A stretch of 64,000 bases of DNA, taken from positions 1 through 64,000 of the forward strand of contig JANSWO010000009.1 of assembly GCA_024743435.1 (NCBI GenBank), written 5' to 3'. Below, piece after piece: positions 49,789 through 58,496 of this stretch (its first letter is position 1; each line of letters begins with the position of its first letter). The position numbers were made by a program, and so were the translations under genes. Below the pieces are notes generated by a model. The model had not been told where the DNA came from, searched no databases, and saw only the letters and a list, made by a program, of their open reading frames with translations. This stretch comes from Pseudomonadaceae bacterium (GTDB taxonomy: Bacteria > Pseudomonadota > Gammaproteobacteria > Pseudomonadales > Azotimanducaceae).

Positions 49789-50805
49789 TTAGTCAGTCGC
49801 GCCCAGGCGGCGGGCAATTTTGGCCATCCCCTGTTGCACCTGCCCCATTGCTCGCTCAAGCGGATTGCGATGTACAACCCACTTAACCCGATACACATCG
49901 GTCGCTTCCGCTCGGTTTGAATAGTACTCATCCGAGGTCATCAACTCATCGACCAACCCGCGATCAACCGCGCGTTGGCCGTACCAGGTTTCACCTGTCG
50001 CGACGGTCGCGATATCGAGAGACGGTCGATGTTCCGAGACGTACTCCTGAAACAGCGTATGCGTGTCCTCGAGGTCGTCCTGAAACTTCTGGCGAGCCGA
50101 ATCGGTGTTTTCCCCAAACACCGTGAGCGTGCGTTTGTACTCGCCGGCTGTCATGACTTCGAAGTCGATATCATGCTTCTTCAGGAGACGGTGTACGTTC
50201 GGAATTTCGGCTGCAACGCCAATGGAGCCGATGATTGCAAATGGCGCCGCCAGGATTCGATCCGCAACCACGGCCATGAGGTAACCACCACTGGCCGCCA
50301 CTTTGTCGACAACTGCCGTGAGTTTGAGGCCTGCGCTCGTAATGCGATGCAACTGGGATGCAGCCAGGCCGTAGCTGTGCACGTAACCGCCGGCAGATTC
50401 GATCTCGCAGACCACTTCATCGTCGGGTTGTGCAGAGGCAATCACCGCTGTGACTTCCCTGCGCAGGTTAGAGACGCTGCTGGCGTCCATATCACCGCGA
50501 AAGCGCAGCACGTACACCCTGCCTTTCTTCGTCTCAGGCTCGGCCTTGCCAGACTCGCGCGCCTTCAGGGCCTTGGCATCCGCCTTGTAGAGCTTTTTCA
50601 TCTGTCCCGGAGACATCTGCGCCTCCTGGACCGAGCGCTGCAAATGCCGGATCTCATCGCCTACATTGCGCACATCAAGGTGGCCTCCGCCGCCGTATTG
50701 ACGGCGATTTGAGACTGATTGAGCGATCGAGATGACGAAGGCGACCGCGATAACGATTGTGACTGTCTTGGCCAAAAAGGACAGATAGTCGAAGACAAAT
50801 TCCAT
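49789..50805 (-). CDS. sohB: Inner-membrane S49 peptidase SohB
   Basis: A 338-residue serine protease. N-terminal membrane helix (residues 12-28), then the S49 peptidase fold with catalytic Ser in VAASGGYLMA and catalytic Lys in TAGEYKRTLTVFG. The single protease domain and the N-terminal helix distinguish it from SppA. It may be transcribed with acuI, which starts 61 bases downstream. Confidence 0.93.
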   Translation of the reverse strand: MEFVFDYLSFLAKTVTIVIAVAFVISIAQSVSNRRQYGGGGHLDVRNVGDEIRHLQRSVQEAQMSPGQMKKLYKADAKALKARESGKAEPETKKGRVYVLRFRGDMDASSVSNLRREVTAVIASAQPDDEVVCEIESAGGYVHSYGLAASQLHRITSAGLKLTAVVDKVAASGGYLMAVVADRILAAPFAIIGSIGVAAEIPNVHRLLKKHDIDFEVMTAGEYKRTLTVFGENTDSARQKFQDDLEDTHTLFQEYVSEHRPSLDIATVATGETWYGQRAVDRGLVDELMTSDEYYSNRAEATDVYRVKWVVHRNPLERAMGQVQQGMAKIARRLGATD

Positions 50806-50962
50806 GCCAGGGCATCCGGTAAAATCGGCGCGTTACTCTATCAGGTTTGTCAGGCTTCGCCGCCCATTTACGGCTTGGGACACTGCGGCCCTCGATAGGC
50901 TTGCAGCCGGTGGCAGAGCCTGAAACCATCGCGCCCACGACTTAAGCGCCGCAAACCAGCAC

Positions 50963-51343
50963 ATGCACTCCAACGTCACATCCTCATCCGTCGACGCAGA
51001 CTCCGAGCGCCGGGCCTTAAAGCAACGCCTGGCCTCGCGCGCGAACCCCGCTGCCACTCTCGCCGTGGACATGTTCGTTGAATTGGCCGTTTCCGGCCTG
51101 GCGCCCATTTACGTAAGGGCTGCCAGTGGTGAGCTATCGCTGCACGATACGGCCAGCCACCGAATCGACGTGACCTACCTGTTCGACAGCGTCGACACGG
51201 CCGTTGACCTGTTGAGTAACGGCGGTGACGTCATGACCGCGTTCATGGAGGAGCGCTTTCGCTCAACCGGGCACATCGCGTTCACCTACGTCCTGCTGGG
51301 GATGTTTGCAAACCCGTCTCTGCCGGCGGAACCACCACCCTGA
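50963..51343 (+). CDS. SCP2-like sterol-carrier-domain protein
   Basis: A 126-residue protein. The pattern YVRAASGELSLHD, VTYLFDSVDTAVDLLSNGGDVMTAFMEERFRSTGHIAFTYVLLGMF resembles the second half of SCP2 domains, which bind lipids in a hydrophobic tunnel. The match is by shape, not strong motif. ATG start at 50963; divergent from sohB and convergent with nudC. Confidence 0.68.
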   Translation: MHSNVTSSSVDADSERRALKQRLASRANPAATLAVDMFVELAVSGLAPIYVRAASGELSLHDTASHRIDVTYLFDSVDTAVDLLSNGGDVMTAFMEERFRSTGHIAFTYVLLGMFANPSLPAEPPP

Positions 51344-51371
51344 ATATGCCCGCACACCGGGCCGTCTTGAC

Positions 51372-52310
51372 CTACAGGGAATTCAGGAAGTCATCGATCA
51401 ACCAACGCGATATCGCAACTGGTGGCGGTATCTGCGGCAACGCATCCGGGGCAAACCAATTGGCTTCCGCAATCTCGCCTTCCTGGCAGACGATATCGCC
51501 GCCCGCGTATTCAGCATGAAAGCCGAGCATCAGCGAGTTCGGGAACGGCCAGCTTTGGCTGCCGAGGTAACGAAGATTGGTGACATCGAGGCCAACCTCC
51601 TCCTTAACTTCCCGGTGCACGGTTTGCTCAATGCTCTCACCGGGCTCAACAAACCCCGCCAGCGTCGAGAACATACCATCAGGCCACTGGGCGTTACGCG
51701 CGAGCAGTACATCATCTCCCCGATGTATCAACACGATAATGCTCGGTGACAATCTGGGGTATGCAATCAACCCGCAATCCGGACAGACCTTGGCTCGATC
51801 CGTGGTGTGGGCCTGTGTTTCGCTGCCACAGCGACCGCAGAAGCCGTGTTCGTTGTGCCAAGCGACGATCTGCTGAGCACGCCCCGCCAGGTAAAAGTGA
51901 GCCGCATCCACACGGCCAAGAAAACCTCGTAGACCAAGCGAGGAGTAACCTTCGGACAACTTGCCGTTAAGTGTGGCCGCATAACAGGACTGACCGCGCA
52001 ACTCACCCATGTAGTGCTTGGACGTGAATTCGACATCAAGCCAGCGAAAGTCATCCTGGGTAGGAATTTTGGGTGTGCCCTGCTCCGGCAGACAGACAAG
52101 TTCACCATCAAGAAACGCGTAGATCAGTGCGTTGCCCGGGTCCGCATCGTGGGGCGGCTCAACGAGCGAAAGAAAGTCATCAGGATCTTTAGGCCACACA
52201 AGCGGCTCCTCCGGGTCAGCGATAGCAAAGACGCGCACAAGTGTGCACTGGTGTGTTTCCACGCCACATCGAACGGCCGACACCTTACCGTTAGTCGGCC
52301 ACGAACTCAT
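51372..52310 (-). CDS. nudC: NADH pyrophosphatase / NAD-decapping hydrolase NudC
   Basis: A 312-residue Nudix enzyme that cleaves NADH and removes the NAD cap from RNA. Four zinc cysteines are in FCGRCGSE and VCPDCGLIAYPR. The Nudix box runs GFVEPGESIEQTV then HREVKEEVGLDV. The specificity motif SQSWPFPNSLMLGF differs from the usual SQPWPFP by Ser for Pro. N-terminal domain 1-150 is typical. Confidence 0.95.
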   Translation of the reverse strand: MSSWPTNGKVSAVRCGVETHQCTLVRVFAIADPEEPLVWPKDPDDFLSLVEPPHDADPGNALIYAFLDGELVCLPEQGTPKIPTQDDFRWLDVEFTSKHYMGELRGQSCYAATLNGKLSEGYSSLGLRGFLGRVDAAHFYLAGRAQQIVAWHNEHGFCGRCGSETQAHTTDRAKVCPDCGLIAYPRLSPSIIVLIHRGDDVLLARNAQWPDGMFSTLAGFVEPGESIEQTVHREVKEEVGLDVTNLRYLGSQSWPFPNSLMLGFHAEYAGGDIVCQEGEIAEANWFAPDALPQIPPPVAISRWLIDDFLNSL

Positions 52311-52510
52311 CCCCAGAGCACGATCTCACGCAACCCCAAGACCGATCGGGCAGAACGGCGGTTAGTCTCTATACTGATTGAAGGAGTGAGGATGGCCGCG
52401 CGGCAGTCTATGTGCAGCGCGGCTTGATTTTGCCGTCTGAGCCGCATGGAGCTACATGTCCCAATTTGGCCATGTGGCTGTGCTTATCAGATTTTTGCTA
52501 AACACGGCAA

Positions 52511-52559
52511 TCTGCCACCCATCGGCAAGAAGTGGCAGAGTGTGCACTGGCGACGCACA
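52511..52559 (+). promoter_or_regulatory. Structured 5' leader of nhaB
   Basis: Two consecutive stem-loops: TCTGCCAC/GTGGCAGA (52511-52518 and 52532-52539; eight pairs) and TGTGC/GCACA (52541-52545 and 52555-52559). They end 48 bases before the nhaB start. Another inverted GCCAT-GTGGC lies near 52470. No named riboswitch class is recognised. Confidence 0.4.
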
Positions 52560-52607
52560 GTCTCCTCACTTCGCCGGTATGAACAATAGCCCACGGACAG
52601 CACAACG

Positions 52608-54116
52608 ATGATCGGACTCCTACAGAACGCGTTCTGGCCAAACTTCCTTGGCAACGCTCCAGACTGGTACAAGAAGGCGATCGTCGCTTTCCTGGTGATC
52701 AACCCGATAATCCTCGCCCTAACTGATCCTTTCTTCACCGGCTGGGTGATTCTGATTGAGTTCATTTTCACTCTGGCGATGGCGCTCAAATGCTATCCAC
52801 TCCAGCCAGGAGGATTGATAGCGATTGAAGCCGTCCTGATGGGCATGACGTCGACTGAGACTATCCGCGTGGAAGTCTTCGGCGCGTTTCAGGTGATTCT
52901 GCTGCTCATGTTCATGGTCGCCGGCATCTACTTCATGAAAGATCTGCTGCTGTTTGTCTTCACCAAAATTCTGCTGGGTATTCGCTCCAAGATGGCGATC
53001 TCGCTGCTGTTCAGCTTCGTTGCAGCAGTGCTGTCGGCATTCCTCGATGCACTAACCGTCACCGCCGTCATCATTGCCGTCGCCGTCGGTTTCTACTCGG
53101 TCTACCACCGCGTGGCCTCGGGCAAACATCATCGCCACGACACCGATCATGATCATGGCGAAGACCACGAGGTCCACGACTTACACCGCTCGGACCTCGA
53201 CCAGTTTCGCGCCTTCCTCCGCTCTCTGTTGATGCACGGCGCGGTGGGTACCGCCCTCGGTGGCGTGTGCACAACAGTTGGCGAGCCGCAGAACCTGCTG
53301 ATAGCCAGCCGAGTTGGCTGGGAATTCATCGAGTTCTTCCTGCGCATGGCTCCGGTCACAATGCCGGTTCTCGCCGTCGGTCTGATCACCTGCCTGCTAT
53401 TGGAGAAAACCAAAATCGCAGGTTACGGCGCCACCTTGCCGGACGCCGTGCGCCACATTCTGGAAGACTTCGATCGCGAAGAGGCGGAAGCGCGCACAGA
53501 CCGAGATCGCGCGCAGCTGGTTATTCAAGGCATCGCTGCCGTAGTCCTGGTGTTTGCACTGGCATTTCACGTGGCTGAAGTCGGCCTGATCGGGCTGCTG
53601 ATTATCGTTCTGCAAACCGCGTTCAACGGCGTCGTCGAGGAACATCGCATCGGCCATGCTTTCGAAGAGGCGCTGCCTTTCACCGCGCTGTTGTGCGTGT
53701 TTTTCGGCATCGTCGCGGTAATTCACGATCAACACCTGTTCAGCCCGGTCATCGACTACGTGCTCTCGCTTCCTGTCGAGGACCAACCAGGCATGTTCTA
53801 TATCGCCAATGGCGTACTGTCGATGATCAGCGACAATGTCTTTGTCGCGACGGTGTACATCAACGAGGTCTACGCAGCATTTAACGCAGGCACCATCACG
53901 CGCGATCAGTTCGATAGCCTGGCAGTAGCCATCAACACCGGCACGAATATCCCATCGGTGGCAACGCCGAACGGCCAGGCTGCATTCCTGTTTCTGCTAA
54001 CGTCTTCCATCGCACCGCTGGTGCGGCTGTCTTACGGCAAGATGGTTCTGATGGCGCTGCCCTACACCATTACGATGGGCATTACCGGCTGGATCTGTGT
54101 GACCTACGTACTGTAA
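52608..54116 (+). CDS. nhaB: Na+/H+ antiporter NhaB
   Basis: A 502-residue inner-membrane antiporter with about 12 helices. It aligns over its whole length with E. coli Nha[68 protein letters not shown]-like [13 protein letters not shown] and [21 protein letters not shown] His-rich cytoplasmic loop ([18 protein letters not shown], residues about 170-188) stands out. Suggests a saline or marine habitat, with caution. Confidence 0.96.
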   Translation: MIGLLQNAFWPNFLGNAPDWYKKAIVAFLVINPIILALTDPFFTGWVILIEFIFTLAMALKCYPLQPGGLIAIEAVLMGMTSTETIRVEVFGAFQVILLLMFMVAGIYFMKDLLLFVFTKILLGIRSKMAISLLFSFVAAVLSAFLDALTVTAVIIAVAVGFYSVYHRVASGKHHRHDTDHDHGEDHEVHDLHRSDLDQFRAFLRSLLMHGAVGTALGGVCTTVGEPQNLLIASRVGWEFIEFFLRMAPVTMPVLAVGLITCLLLEKTKIAGYGATLPDAVRHILEDFDREEAEARTDRDRAQLVIQGIAAVVLVFALAFHVAEVGLIGLLIIVLQTAFNGVVEEHRIGHAFEEALPFTALLCVFFGIVAVIHDQHLFSPVIDYVLSLPVEDQPGMFYIANGVLSMISDNVFVATVYINEVYAAFNAGTITRDQFDSLAVAINTGTNIPSVATPNGQAAFLFLLTSSIAPLVRLSYGKMVLMALPYTITMGITGWICVTYVL

Positions 54117-54161
54117 ACCAAGCGTTCGCGCCGAGCCGCCTGAGCAGCGGCTGGTCACCAC

Positions 54162-54872
54162 CTACTGTGTTAACAGTCGGCGCCAGATCGCCGGCTCATC
54201 GGCGCTGTCAAGCTCGCTGAGCCAGGCTGCATGAGCAGCAAGTTCGGCCTCGCTTGCCCGGATCACGGGCAAGCCGGACGCATCATCAATCCGCGCAATA
54301 CCTCGCAAGTCCACGGCGGAAGGATCGAAGCTCTCCCCGTCTTCGAACAGTGTCGGTTGCCCACCGGTGAGAAGCAGATAGACGTCGGCGAGAATCTCCG
54401 CATCTAACAGCGCACCGTGAAGATCTCGAGAACTGTTATCGATGCCATAGCGTCGGCACAGCGCGTCGAGATTGTTTTTCTGTCCAGGATGCCGGTTACG
54501 CGCAATCGCGAGAGAATCCGTCACGGTGCAGACGTCAGCCAGGCGCCGCCCGGTTCCTAATCTGGCCAGTTCTGCATCCAGAAAACCGACATCGAACGGC
54601 GCGTTGTGAATGACCAATTCCGCGCCGCTGACAAAATCGAGAAAGTCTTCGGCCACATCCGCAAACCGAGGCTTGTCGGCGAGGTCTCGTAGCGAGATTC
54701 CATGAACCTCCTGGGCGGCTTCATCGATATCTCGCTCTGGGTTCAAATACTGGTGGTAATGACTTCCAGTTAGCCGCCGATCCAGCAATTCCACACCACC
54801 GATTTCGATGACCCGGTGGCCCAGTTCCGCTTCGAGGCCCGTTGTTTCTGTATCAAGGACAATTTGTCGCAT
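54162..54872 (-). CDS. dnaQ: DNA polymerase III epsilon subunit (3'-5' proofreading exonuclease)
   Basis: A 236-residue DEDDh exonuclease. ExoI is VLDTETTGLE, ExoII is VIHNAPFDVGFLD, and ExoIII is HGALLDAEILADVY with the catalytic His and Asp. The C-terminal 50 residues should bind the alpha subunit. The start overlaps the rnhA stop by one base. As in E. coli and Pseudomonas it forms a pair with rnhA, here on the same strand. Confidence 0.96.
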   Translation of the reverse strand: MRQIVLDTETTGLEAELGHRVIEIGGVELLDRRLTGSHYHQYLNPERDIDEAAQEVHGISLRDLADKPRFADVAEDFLDFVSGAELVIHNAPFDVGFLDAELARLGTGRRLADVCTVTDSLAIARNRHPGQKNNLDALCRRYGIDNSSRDLHGALLDAEILADVYLLLTGGQPTLFEDGESFDPSAVDLRGIARIDDASGLPVIRASEAELAAHAAWLSELDSADEPAIWRRLLTQ

Positions 54873-55318
54873 CAGCGTAGGGCCTCGGCCTCGGCACGCG
54901 CCGCATCATCAACGAGTTCGTTCTCGGGATGACCGCTGTGCCCTTTTACCCATGCCCAGGTGACGTTGTGACGCGCCACCTGCTCGTCCATGCGCTGCCA
55001 TAGATCCTGATTCTTCACTGGCTTCTTTGCTGCCGTCTTCCAGCCATTTTGCTTCCAGCGAGCCATCCAGCTCTCAACGCCTTGCTTCACGTATTGCGAA
55101 TCGGTGGTGAGGTGAACGTCACATCGGCGCTTGATAGCGGCAAGCGCCTCGATGGCCGCCATCAGTTCCATACGGTTGTTCGTCGTGTCCGGTTCGCCGC
55201 CGCTGATCACTTTCTCTTCGTCGCCAAAACGCAGCAACGCCGCCCAACCACCAGGACCGGGGTTACCCAGGCACGCACCGTCGGTGAACGCGATAACGGG
55301 GGTGGCTCCAGCGCTCAC
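54872..55318 (-). CDS. rnhA: Ribonuclease HI
   Basis: A 148-residue enzyme that degrades RNA in RNA:DNA hybrids. All four catalytic acids are seen: Asp in [11 protein letters not shown], Glu in [13 protein letters not shown], Asp in [10 protein letters not shown] and Asp in VDDAARAEA. The start is GTG 55318, preceded by AGGCGG; a GTG at 55345 would add nine residues of no family match. Confidence 0.95.
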   Translation of the reverse strand: MSAGATPVIAFTDGACLGNPGPGGWAALLRFGDEEKVISGGEPDTTNNRMELMAAIEALAAIKRRCDVHLTTDSQYVKQGVESWMARWKQNGWKTAAKKPVKNQDLWQRMDEQVARHNVTWAWVKGHSGHPENELVDDAARAEAEALR

Positions 55319-55507
55319 GCAAACACCGCCTGACGCAAGCTGCACGCGGCTGCTACAAGAAAACTAGAGAACACAACACTCCGTTCGCCGCGATGCGGCT
55401 CGACTTCTGATGAGGAAAACAAGGCTCCGTGCCTGCTCGCGCATTCTATCTTCGGGCAGCCGTACAAACTACGCCTGACCGTGGAAATCACGGCGAATCA
55501 CTGGGAC

Positions 55508-55536
55508 AAAAAAAAGCGGCTGAGCCAGCGCTCAGC
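55508..55536 (-). terminator. Rho-independent terminator of the methyltransferase gene
   Basis: On the minus strand GCTGAGC (55536-55530) pairs with GCTCAGC (55525-55519) across a four-base loop; a short GCC-type tail and eight T's (55515-55508) follow. The stem overlaps the methyltransferase stop codon at 55532-55534. Confidence 0.85.
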
Positions 55537-56338
55537 GGCGCACCGTATTCGATGTGCTAAGCCGGGTAACCGGCGCGGGCGCGGCAGGTCGTTTGCCAAG
55601 CGACGCCCGTACTCGCTCAGACCAGGGCGGCTGCCCCGCGCTGCTGGATTTCATCGCGGTCATGAGATAGCTACCACCTATCGGCAATAGATCCAGGCGC
55701 CTCGACAGCGCCTGCAACCTGGGACCATCGAATCTCGCGAACGATAACGGCGGCCGATTCAGGCATGTCGGCACCAGCCTCGGCGCATCCATGCCAAGTA
55801 CCGTCAACCAGTCGTGCAGCCGGTTCGGTGCCACGAAGGCAAGATCAGAGAACGCATCATCCCGCACGGCGGCATAGAGCCGACGAAGACCCCACAAGCT
55901 GTAAGGGTTGAAGCCGCAAACCACAAGCCGGCCACCGTCTGCGAGAACCCGTACGACCTCTCGAAGCGCATGCCTCGGCTCGTCAACCAGATCCAGCGCA
56001 TGATGCAGAACGACGGCGGTAATCGACCCGGTTCGCAGCGGCAGCTCATTCAGATCAGCCCGCAACCAGGGTACGAGTTCCGCTGCATCCTGACTGCCCG
56101 GACGAGCGTCTGCCACCGCCCGCTGGGTAGGCACATAGACGCGGCTACGCACCATCGAACGCTCCGTACAGTCCGCCGGATGACAGACCGGCCCAACCCA
56201 CAACATCGCATCACCGTGGAATCGGCGCGCCGCAACCTCAAGCCGGCTTTGCTCCTCAGCCAGCAAGCGCTGACCTATGGGGCTCGAAAGCCATTGACAA
56301 AACAGATCAGGAATACTCTTTAACTCTCTGTTTTTCAT
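55532..56338 (-). CDS. Class I SAM-dependent methyltransferase (YafS-like)
   Basis: A 268-residue protein homologous in position and layout to E. coli YafS and P. aeruginosa PA1814. Motifs: LRADLNELPLRTGSITAVVLHHALDLVDEPRHALREVVRVLADGG is the post-I to motif III region; the N-terminal SAM loop is degenerate (MLWVGPVCHPAD, lacking GxGxG). The target is unknown. ATG start at 56338; the terminator at 55508 closes it. Confidence 0.85.
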   Translation of the reverse strand: MKNRELKSIPDLFCQWLSSPIGQRLLAEEQSRLEVAARRFHGDAMLWVGPVCHPADCTERSMVRSRVYVPTQRAVADARPGSQDAAELVPWLRADLNELPLRTGSITAVVLHHALDLVDEPRHALREVVRVLADGGRLVVCGFNPYSLWGLRRLYAAVRDDAFSDLAFVAPNRLHDWLTVLGMDAPRLVPTCLNRPPLSFARFDGPRLQALSRRLDLLPIGGSYLMTAMKSSSAGQPPWSERVRASLGKRPAAPAPVTRLSTSNTVRR

Positions 56339-56743
56339 GTTATTTACTATTAATATTCAATCAACTTTCACGGGCCAGCTACAAGGCCCGGAGCACCACT
56401 CAACACAGACCGTATGCACCAGCATACGCCGAATCTCAATCCGCCACCGAGACCGCTGACCGGGCGATGCCAGCAATCTGCTGGCCATCTACCAGCACCT
56501 ACAGCCAGCACCTACAACGAGGTTCTCAAAACAGCGGTTTGTCGATTGCTGCCGACAGCCACCGCCGATACTCTAGCCAACGAAAGGCACCGTTGAAAAT
56601 CCTGGCGCACGTATCTGCCACAGCACCAAACGCCCATCCGGCCTGGCCGGTTCAACAAGAGGCGTTGGCACGCATCTTTGATGCACGGCAGCTATCGCTT
56701 CGCGCTCGATTTTCAGCCGTAGGGAACTGATAAGGACTGCTCA
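56339..56743. other. Non-coding region between methyltransferase and mltD
   Basis: 405 bases. In E. coli and Pseudomonas gloB occupies the corresponding place, but no glyoxalase II motif (THxHxDH) is present on either strand. An AT-rich block (56339-56365) lies directly before the methyltransferase start and likely holds its promoter. Nothing else is recognised. Confidence 0.55.
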
Positions 56744-58336
56744 ATGCCCGTGTTATCCGCTAGTTGGCCATCCACTGCACTCAAACGCTGGCAATGGGCC
56801 GCCCTCGCCGTCACCTGTGCGCTCGCCACCAACGCCTGCACTACCAGCCAACCGACAGCGCACCTCACCACCGCGCTCATGGATGCACCCAGTGCGGTGC
56901 ACGTACCACAGCAACCCCCTCGCCTGACCTATCAGTTGGACGTGGCCCCACAGACCAGTTTATGGCCGCTGCTGCGCGCCGGTTTTCAGCTCGATCACCG
57001 CGTGGACGAGAAACGCGTTCAACAAGAGATCGCCTGGCTGAAGAGACACCCCGATTACCTGAAGCGAATTGGCAAGCGTGCCGAGCGCTATCTCGCGTAC
57101 ATGCACATAGAGATCAGTAAACGCGGCTTACCGTCGGAGCTGGCGCTACTACCCATTGTTGAAAGCGCACTGGACCCGTATGCGTTTTCTCCAGGTGGCG
57201 CAGCTGGCTTGTGGCAGTTCATACCTGCCACGGCAAAGCGCTTCGGAGTGACCATGAATTGGTGGTTCGAAGGACGACGGGATCCAGTGCAGGCAACCGA
57301 CGGCGCCCTCAACTACCTGCAGGTACTACACAACCGATTCGACGACTGGCCCCACGCTCTGGCGAGCTACAACACCGGCGAAGGCCGGGTTGCGCGCAGC
57401 ATTCGACGCGCGCGGGCAGCTGGTAAGCCGACGGACTTCTTCAACCTGAAGCTACCCCGCGAGACCGCCGCCTACGTACCGCGCCTGCTTGCCTATGCCG
57501 CCGTTGTGGCAGATCCAGCGCGCTACGGTATTGAGTTACCCCAGGTCGGGCGCGCTCCCGGCTTTCAAGTCGTTGAACTGGACGGTCAGTACGACATCGC
57601 CGTCATCGCACGCGAAATCGGTGTGGATCCGGAGACGTTGTATCGGTGGAACCCGGCCCTGAATCAATGGGCAACCCCTCCAGGTGGACCCCATCGTTTG
57701 CTGATTCCATCTGAGTTCGCGCAGGAGCCGACGACCGTCGCCGCGCAGCTTGCGCAGGTCCCCGTCAAAGAGCGGGTTCAGTTTGCCCGCTACGTGGTTA
57801 AGCCCGGTGATGCGCTCAGCACTATCGCTCGCCGCAATGACACCGACACGGCAACGCTCGTACGGGTCAACCACCTGCGCAGCAACCGTATCAAAATCGG
57901 TCAGGCGCTACTCATACCGAAAGCATCGATGGACGCCAACGCTTATCCCACGCCACTCAATCAGCGCCAGGGTGACACCTACATCGTCGCATCCGGCGAC
58001 TCGCTATGGACAATATCTCGGCGCTTCGATGTGGGCATGACCGCTCTCATGAAGCTCAACGAGGTTGGCCCCAAGAGCACGCTGCGGGTTGGTCAGGAAA
58101 TGCTGATACCAGCGTCTGCAAAAACAACGGCGAGCAGCAGAGCCGTTGCACTGCCACCCCAGACCAACCGCACACTTCGATACGCCGTTCGCCGTGGCGA
58201 CTCCCTGCATCGAATCGCCAATAAATTTGGTGTCACGGTCGCCCAGATCAGCCGTTGGAACTCTCTAGATGCGAGCCGCCTGCTGCAGCCGGGGCAGATG
58301 CTGAAGCTAACCGTGAACGCCACCAGCGCACGCTAA
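56744..58336 (+). CDS. mltD: Membrane-bound lytic murein transglycosylase D
   Basis: A 530-residue lipoprotein cleaving peptidoglycan glycan strands. The N-terminal signal sequence ends in ATNAC, a relaxed lipobox with Cys32. The SLT domain (about 115-260) carries catalytic Glu in PIVESALDPYAFS and PGGAAGLWQFIPATAKRFG. Three LysM peptidoglycan-binding repeats begin near residues 348, 411 and 477 (YVVKPGDALSTIA, YIVASGDSLWTIS, YAVRRGDSLHRIA). TAAGGA precedes the ATG. Confidence 0.95.
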   Translation: MPVLSASWPSTALKRWQWAALAVTCALATNACTTSQPTAHLTTALMDAPSAVHVPQQPPRLTYQLDVAPQTSLWPLLRAGFQLDHRVDEKRVQQEIAWLKRHPDYLKRIGKRAERYLAYMHIEISKRGLPSELALLPIVESALDPYAFSPGGAAGLWQFIPATAKRFGVTMNWWFEGRRDPVQATDGALNYLQVLHNRFDDWPHALASYNTGEGRVARSIRRARAAGKPTDFFNLKLPRETAAYVPRLLAYAAVVADPARYGIELPQVGRAPGFQVVELDGQYDIAVIAREIGVDPETLYRWNPALNQWATPPGGPHRLLIPSEFAQEPTTVAAQLAQVPVKERVQFARYVVKPGDALSTIARRNDTDTATLVRVNHLRSNRIKIGQALLIPKASMDANAYPTPLNQRQGDTYIVASGDSLWTISRRFDVGMTALMKLNEVGPKSTLRVGQEMLIPASAKTTASSRAVALPPQTNRTLRYAVRRGDSLHRIANKFGVTVAQISRWNSLDASRLLQPGQMLKLTVNATSAR

Positions 58337-58365
58337 CAGGCGCGCACCAGCGCAGCATCGCCCAA

Positions 58366-58398
58366 CTCGTCAACAGTTCGTTAACAGCTCGTCAACGC
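58366..58398. repeat. Three 11-bp tandem repeats
   Basis: CTCGTCAACAG, TTCGTTAACAG and CTCGTCAACGC lie head to tail in the 160-base gap between the convergent mltD and ppiD genes. Confidence 0.7.
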
Positions 58399-58496
58399 GC
58401 GAGCCTCCCGCCCTCAGCACGAGGCCGCACAATCCGCTCAGAGAGAGAACGGAAATCAGCACCGACCAACGCAAGGTCGGCTCGCTTTGCTTTTCC

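Noticed and set aside
54166-54180. ACTGTGTTAACAGT as a LexA box
   Set aside because: The spacing between CTGT and ACAG is four, not eight, and it lies at the dnaQ stop codon.
56414-56596. Sixty-codon ORF before mltD
   Set aside because: Low-complexity Pro/Thr composition, no ribosome binding site and no family resemblance.
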